Assembly (NCBI GenBank): GCA_034440635.1
Contig: JAOTON010000472.1
Location: 496,001 to 560,000 of the forward strand
Origin: Lepas anatifera
Taxonomy: Eukaryota; Arthropoda; Thecostraca; Lepadidae
Length of the DNA: 64,000 nt
Direction: 5' to 3'
The position numbers were made by a program, and so were the translations under genes. A model generated the notes under the pieces. That model worked only from the letters and a program-made list of their open reading frames with translations, made no database searches and was not told the origin of the DNA. Positions within the stretch are counted from its first letter, which is position 1; the number at the start of each line of letters is the position of its first letter. Shown piece by piece: positions 58,301-64,000 of the stretch.

Positions 58301-58792
58301 ATTGGTGGCGACGTTCATATATAATATAAACCCTTTTGAGTTTTTGGTCTATTTTAGTTTTATATTTTGGTCATCAAGTTTATATCTTTCGACCGTTCCT
58401 CGGCCAAACAACGTTTAGCTGTTGATATAATGATATCATCAGAAAGGAGTAATTCCAACCGTCAGACACGTTATATCCAACAGGACATTACATGTAGCAT
58501 CGTATTATTTTCAAAGACCCAGTTTGATGAGAGACGAATAAAAGCAAGGAACATAAGTCACGGTAGCGGGGTAAGAAAAAGAATAAAAACATTGAATCTG
58601 CTTCGCTTTCCCCGCTTTAGCTTCAGTAAGCAGTCAAAGACTTAAATAACATGTTAAATATCAGCACTGAGAGTAAAGACGCTAGGCGACTGTGAGGTGG
58701 TGGTGGATGAGTAGCGTAGCCCTAGACCTCTCATAAATGATGTTTAGAGCTTAAAAAATAGTCTGACAAAGTTCCCTCGGTAATCGTGAAAA
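58301..58792. other. No gene supported
   Basis: A 92-codon plus-strand frame (58367-58645) is rich in Arg/Ser and shows no known motif. Otherwise AT-rich spacer. Confidence 0.35.
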
Positions 58793-60365
58793 AACGTGAT
58801 AAGGTTAAGTTCGTCTTCACCGGGCCTCCCTTGTAGTGAGGGGATTCGATAGAGGAGCCTGAGCAGCCCCCAAAAAACACTATTTTTTAAAGCATGACGG
58901 AAACTGTGTACAATATTGTAATATACTGCTTTTACTCTGGTTTGGGGAATAAATACAAACCTAGGAGTTACTTGATTCTACCAAATTATTCTACGAAACG
59001 CTGCTTCTGAAGAGCTTTAAAACGGCAATCGTGATAATGAACCAGATTCCGGTATCAGGCTGAAAAACGATAATGCGTTGAAATTTCCTTTTCGAACTGC
59101 GGCGTGTCGACTTGGCTCTGATGTCCGATTTAAAAAAAATGACTACAGGAAGGCTGCAGTCGTTTTACGTTAGGTCGTAACCCATTAGGACCGAAATATG
59201 TCTAATTTACGAAAACTATGAAAATATGTGCACTTACACCTAACAAGAGACGCTCAATGAAATAACCTTAGGCATATCTAGACTGTAAGCAAGGCCGTGT
59301 GTGCAGAGTATCTAACATTTTTCGGGAAAATTTCTGTTTTAGCGCATAAAATATCACATTTGTCACATTAACTACCAGTTTCATTCATTGTCCATAATTT
59401 TTTCCGGCTTAGTTTATTCATAGCCTCGCGGCTAGATCACAAATTTGAAAAATCCCGAAGATACATTTTGTAGGCTTTGGAAGGGTCGTTAAGTGTAGAA
59501 AGTTTCAACAAATCAATCGGCCTCGACATGTAGCCCGTACAGCTCACAATTTTAAGTGAGGTGACCTTAGTTGACCTCGACTAGTTGACTCTAGTGTGAC
59601 CCGGGGTAAAAAATTCAGGGATGGTGGGAAAATGATGGGGTGAGAGGTAGACCCCTCAACCGCGGTGCTGCGTCTTTTTCTTTTTCTGTTATTTCGATAA
59701 AACCTTAGGGGGCCATCGATGGCCCCGGTGGGGCGAGGGTAAGTTGAAGAAAAAAATCGTGATGAGGTTAAGTTCATCTCTACTGAGCCTCCCTTCCGAT
59801 GACACTGGATATGACGAAGAGGCCTGAGCCCCCCCAGGAAACATCATATTTTTTAAGCTCATAAAAAAATGTGTACAATTCTGTAATGACGGTGTTCTAT
59901 CATCGGTTTGGTGAGTAAATACAAATATAGGAGCTCTTCGATTCTATCAAATTATTCTACGAAACGCTACTTCTGAAGAACCGTAAAGCGAAAATCATGA
60001 TAATAAACCAGATTCCGAAAATCAGGTTGAAAAACACTCAATCCGTTGGCAGTTTCCTTTTCGAACTCCCGGTGTTTTGACTTGGCTCCCCCGCCTGACC
60101 GCCTTGCCGCAGTGATTTTACGCACGTAAGTTTTCGGGAACGAAACACGTCTAATATTTAGGAAAATTGGAGCACGTGCACCTGATAAGAGACGATCAGT
60201 GATATAAGCTTGGATGCATCTGTATCATAAGCAAGGTAGTGTGTGTGCAGAGAGTCCAAAAATGCTTCGGGATATGAGCGTTTTAATGTATGAATTATAC
60301 GAGATGTTTGACATAAGTCATCAGTTTCCCTAATTTTCACCGTGTTTGTAACTGGTTTAATTAAT
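58793..60365. repeat. Tandem segmental duplication split by a TTAA-family A fragment
   Basis: Unit 1 (about 58793-59380) and unit 2 (about 59757-60340) align block by block: AAATTATTCTACGAAACGCT, AACCAGATTCCG, TTCCTTTTCGAACT and TAAGCAAGG. The divergence is noticeable. Between them, 59380-59745 is a partial inverted family A element ending GGTGGGGCGAGGG. Confidence 0.75.
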
Positions 60366-61317
60366 TAGGCTGGTGTTCAGACATGCATGTCCAGTTGTCA
60401 CTCTAGGGGCACACAAATACAGGGATGAATGCATTTTGAACCGGCCCTTCTTCACCAAACCGACATTTGACCCCGAATTGGTTTTTTCTGTGGACATGCG
60501 CATTAAAAGAGAATTCCAACCGCACGCGGAGTGTCTTTTGCCCCTCTAAAGTGGCTTAAAATCAAGCAAACTAAAATGTTAGAAATCTGCATTCTGCAGA
60601 ACACCTTTTATCAGACATTACCTGTCTAACAATCGGCGAGTCAGAATTTATCTTTAGATGGCACATGTGTTCTGATTTTTTCAAAGCCGAAGCAGGTGAG
60701 TTTGGGAAACTTTCGTGTCTTCGCCCGTACGATAAAGTAGTGATGATTTTTGCGAAATATACCGCTAAACAATCTTCTAGCACATTTCCCGTTGATGAGA
60801 TAGACCCCATTAAAGGTACCCCCACCCCCCCCTGGACGAAAACGTTCCGCCGCCATGTCCGCCACATCCCATGCACAATACATGTCAGGGGGAAAACACT
60901 TGACAGGATCGAAAAAAATGAGGAATGCCGGAATACGAACATGGGAGAGTGAAGAGATACACGTGAATTCAAGAAAAGAAGGGAAAAACTGGAGGCGATT
61001 TTTGGAGGGAGTATGCCGGGTTCAGCGGAGCAGCAGCACCGTGAAAGGGGTCGGAGAGGAAGGGCGCGGAACAACGGGCATGTGCGGCGGGGAGGAGGGC
61101 GGCGCAACGGACTTGCGAGCCACGGGCGGAGCGCACAAGGACGACGACCGACTGGCGGAGGGGGGGGCAATGGACAGGCGAGCACGGATGGAGCGCAGGA
61201 GGCTGACGACCGACGCGAATAGATGGCGCGCCTGATTACCGAGCTCAAATATATCGTCGATTCAGGTGACGGGGTCGGGCGCTTATATATGGGCACTTCG
61301 AGACGTTTACGAAAATC
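60366..61317. other. No gene supported; GC-rich low-complexity patch
   Basis: Bases 60960-61230 are purine-rich (GGAGG, GACGA). They give long arginine/glycine frames on plus and proline/serine/arginine frames on minus, which look compositional rather than coding. Confidence 0.4.
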
Positions 61318-61570
61318 AACACCCCTGCACATAAGCGTCCGAAAAGGGGGCCATGGGGCTTGGCCCCCACTTTTTGGCCAAGAACTTCCTGATCTCATTC
61401 CAAAATAGGAGAAAACTGGATATTCTTATAACCAGCCGCTGTGGAAGGCAATGAGGAACCCAAATTCGAACATTTTTTGGGTCCTGGCATGGAAAGTTCT
61501 TTGTCAGCATCAGGTTGATGTTTAGCTGCCCCCCCACACTTTTTTTGCCGGTGACGACGCTTATACCCCT
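61318..61570. repeat. Dispersed ~255-bp repeat, copy 2
   Basis: Same order of shared blocks as 39362-39612. It is flanked by CACCCCTGCACATAAGCGTC on the left and GACGACGCTTATACCCCTGC on the right, a partial inverted repeat that suggests a transposon end. Confidence 0.8.
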
Positions 61571-62799
61571 GCGCAGTGGATCGGGTCCAGGACATCCTGG
61601 ATGGAAAAGATATATCCACAACTGGATATGAATATTAGCCCCCACGTGACGAGACTGAAGGTAGGTAGTTAGAGGTTTTTGTGTTTTTGTATGATGCCCG
61701 TTAATCTGGAAAACATGGAAAGTGTTATGTCGACGTTTGATATGAAACTGGCGCGACTAGTTTGTTGACATTTGTACCACCACATCAAGATGCCTTTATT
61801 TTACGATGAGTGTCGAAGGTAGGTAAATGCGAAATGTGAACGGATTTGTTGCGATTCTGTATCGTGTTCATGCAAAATATGTTTCTATTCTCGCTGTGTG
61901 TTGTAAAGCCCGTCGTCTTGTTCGCTACCCATTCTGTAGCTCTCTGTGATAAGTTTCTCTGCGACACAACACACAGATGTGAAGAACAACGCCCAGTTTC
62001 GTTCCACATTCATGGCCCATTATTACAGACAGTGAATTTCAGCTTATGCACAACTGAGAATAGATAAATCATGAATGATGAATTAATTTAAACTTTGGTT
62101 ACAAAATCTATAAATGGAGCACATCAATTATGTTTGTCATGAGAAGTTGCAGGGTCCTCCAGAAAATGAATGGTGATTAGGCTGCCAGGTTTTTTGGCCG
62201 TAAAGGGCCTTGTAAACTCTGAAAAGGTGTAAAGGAGTCAAAATACTTGTATTGTAATGAGTGGTGGTATTGTTAATGTATACCTGGATGAATATGATAG
62301 CAGGCCGTCCTGGAGAAAGATTGGTCCCACACACTGCTGGATGAGAAAGTTGAATCTATGCATTTTTGTTAATAAGTCCTCTTTCACATAGTGTCCTGCA
62401 CCCATGCCAACCTTATAACAAGGCCCTGAAAATAATTTGAAAGGTAGCTATATACATGGGAGCATACATCAATTGGACTACAGTTAGCAGTAGCAATGTT
62501 TGGCTCAATAAGAGCTCAAATGAGCCAAATAGGCCCCAAAAATCATAGGTAGAGGACCAGCCTATGTTTGGATCTTTTTTGGTCAAAATGTAAAAACCTG
62601 AATCTAGAGCGTATACTTTCCTTTATTTAGGTAGCGGAGGGTGCAGATATTATCCCATTGCCTGAGTTTTCTTGGGGTGGACTTCATTCTTTAATATCTA
62701 GAAAATTTGCAAAATTCCCTCTACTCAATTCAGGCCCTATTACTTTAACTTCTACAGTTAATTTGTAATCATAGTACAATATAAAATGGCCTAGAAATG
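61571..62799. other. No gene seen
   Basis: AT-rich sequence with short random frames only. No splice-bounded conserved segment noticed. Confidence 0.4.
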
Positions 62800-63025
62800 T
62801 AGCTATGGTAGAGCTCAAAAGTTGAAGTGAGGTGACTTTGTTGGACCTCACCTGGTGACCTGACCTAGTGTGGCCCGGGGTAAAAAAACAATTCAGGGAT
62901 GGTGGAAAATGAGGGGATATAGGAAGACTTGTCAACCGTGGTCCTGTGCCTCATCATTTTTTTCTGCTATTTTGAAGAAAACCTTAGGGGGTATTGATGT
63001 CCCCCGTGAGGCGAGGGTTTAGGAC
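62800..63025. mobile_element. Family A TTAA-element fragment (left end, inverted)
   Basis: AGAGCTCAAAAGTTGAAGTG, AATTCAGGGATGGTGG and AAAACCTTAGGGGG match the reverse complement of 18950-19150. It ends GTGAGGCGAGGG with the TTAA eroded. Confidence 0.75.
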
Positions 63026-63572
63026 CACCCTAAATTGATGGGGCCTCCCTCACGCTTTGAAACAACACCAACCTGAAGTGCAGTCAGATGCACCTCGCTA
63101 GCTTGTGTTGTGTGCCAGCTCTCCCCACACAAATACCTAACATATCCCTTTTCATGCTACCCCATTGACTCTTATGCCGAGTTTTGAGTTCCTGGATTGA
63201 GAATCCCTTGCTTAGCATTACCATCTGCATTGTGTGTGATATGGTTGTGTGCTTCAATAGAAATCCTTACGTATCTTGAGATGGCAGGCCGCTCTGTCGT
63301 GGTCCCGCACCTGGCTGCTCTTAGGTAATATCTTGCTTACTCAGTGGCTTCCAGTATCATCAACGAGTCAGAATCCCACTCAATGATGAAGTCTTAATCG
63401 AAACCCTCATCTACACTTCATGTGGTGGTATGGGCATGGAGGATTCCCTGAACATGGATTAGTTTAAGTCACATGGAAACCCTTCCTGCAGGAAGTGTTG
63501 ATGACGCTATATGACCCTGGAGTTGGCGCGTTGATAAGCCAAAAAATTGTTAGGAAGTAGTGGTGTGCTTAA
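63026..63572. other. No gene seen
   Basis: Spacer between two family A fragments, with no recognisable feature. Confidence 0.4.
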
Positions 63573-64000
63573 CCCGCACTACACCGGGGTCCGGGGCCAC
63601 CTTTGTCCCACTGGGGGCCATCGATGACCCCCTCTAACTCCAAAAATATGGGGGTTAGCGGAAATCTGCAAAGTGCGTTAGAAAGCTCGCATGAATTCAG
63701 TAAGAAATTACTTTGCACGTTTAAGTGCTCAGTTCAATGGTTTGACCTCCAGAGGTCAAGAAAGGTCACGATAGGCTATTTTCACTCAAATATGCAATGC
63801 TTAAAAAAACTGGGCATAACTCCTATGCCACTAGAGCTATTGAGATCTGGTTACGTATATTTGATAGGAAATTACTAGACCTTTTTCCGCTATGTGGAAT
63901 GTAAAGACCTCCCGCCAGTGGTTTGACCTCCAGAGGTCACGTCGTGACCTAATATGACCTGAGGTCACGAAAGGTCAGAAAGTAACCTTTCTGTATATCA
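63573..64000. mobile_element. Family A TTAA element, inverted, cut by the window edge
   Basis: TTAA at 63569-63572 is followed by CCCGCACTACACC. The sequence then follows the reverse complement of 19953 down to about 19530, including CCATCGATGACCCCCTCTAA, GTTTGACCTCCAGAGGTCA and the AGGTCA-rich interior. Confidence 0.8.

Noticed and set aside
60571..61398. 275-codon minus-strand frame rich in Pro, Ser and Arg
   Set aside because: Compositional by-product of a purine-rich patch; it ends inside a dispersed repeat.

Overview
The window reads as animal nuclear DNA, most likely an arthropod and possibly a crustacean. It has split genes with GT-AG introns, two metazoan protein families (a Gas2-like cytoskeletal linker and a secreted ADAMTS metalloprotease), long introns, abundant microsatellites and many small DNA transposons. 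Nothing looks bacterial, and I see no rRNA gene, CRISPR array or viral gene. The species call is an inference from gene and repeat style.

Gene layout. One large minus-strand gene covers the left 60% of the window. Three exons of a GAS2-like protein lie at 37422-37649 (start codon and first part of the calponin-homology domain), 23701-24155 (rest of that domain) and 2856-2963 (start of the Gas2/GAR microtubule-binding domain). All exon borders are phase 0 with good splice sites, and the gene runs off the left edge, so it is more than 35 kb long. Inside its 20.7 kb second intron, on the same strand, sits a compact ADAMTS protease gene (8428-12624). It is read as three overlapping frames: signal peptide and propeptide; furin sites, catalytic domain and two thrombospondin/cysteine-rich modules; and a hydrophobic C-terminal tail. 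Both genes carry apparent single-base frame breaks, which could be assembly indels or real decay. Right of 38 kb no gene is certain. Three weak exon candidates are listed at 40086-40267 and 44785-44966 (+) and 49019-50085 (-).

Repeat layout. Several transposons can be delimited to the base. TTAA-flanked (piggyBac-style) non-autonomous elements lie at 18933-19953, 27869-28304, 32379-34655 and 53713-54166. hAT-like elements with 8-bp target duplications lie at 30495-30658, 45587-45980, 48552-48812 and 54367-58300; the last is a 3.9 kb element filled with a minisatellite and carrying a triplicated 3' end. A TA-flanked Tc1/mariner-like element lies at 50649-52262. A 90-bp satellite occupies 17110-18198. 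The 18933-19953 family is packed with AGGTCA half-sites, the core motif bound by nuclear receptors.

The most interesting items are the nested same-strand gene pair, the minisatellite-loaded hAT element, and the AGGTCA-rich TTAA transposon family inside the intron of a developmental-type gene. I did not find a clearly new biochemical system.
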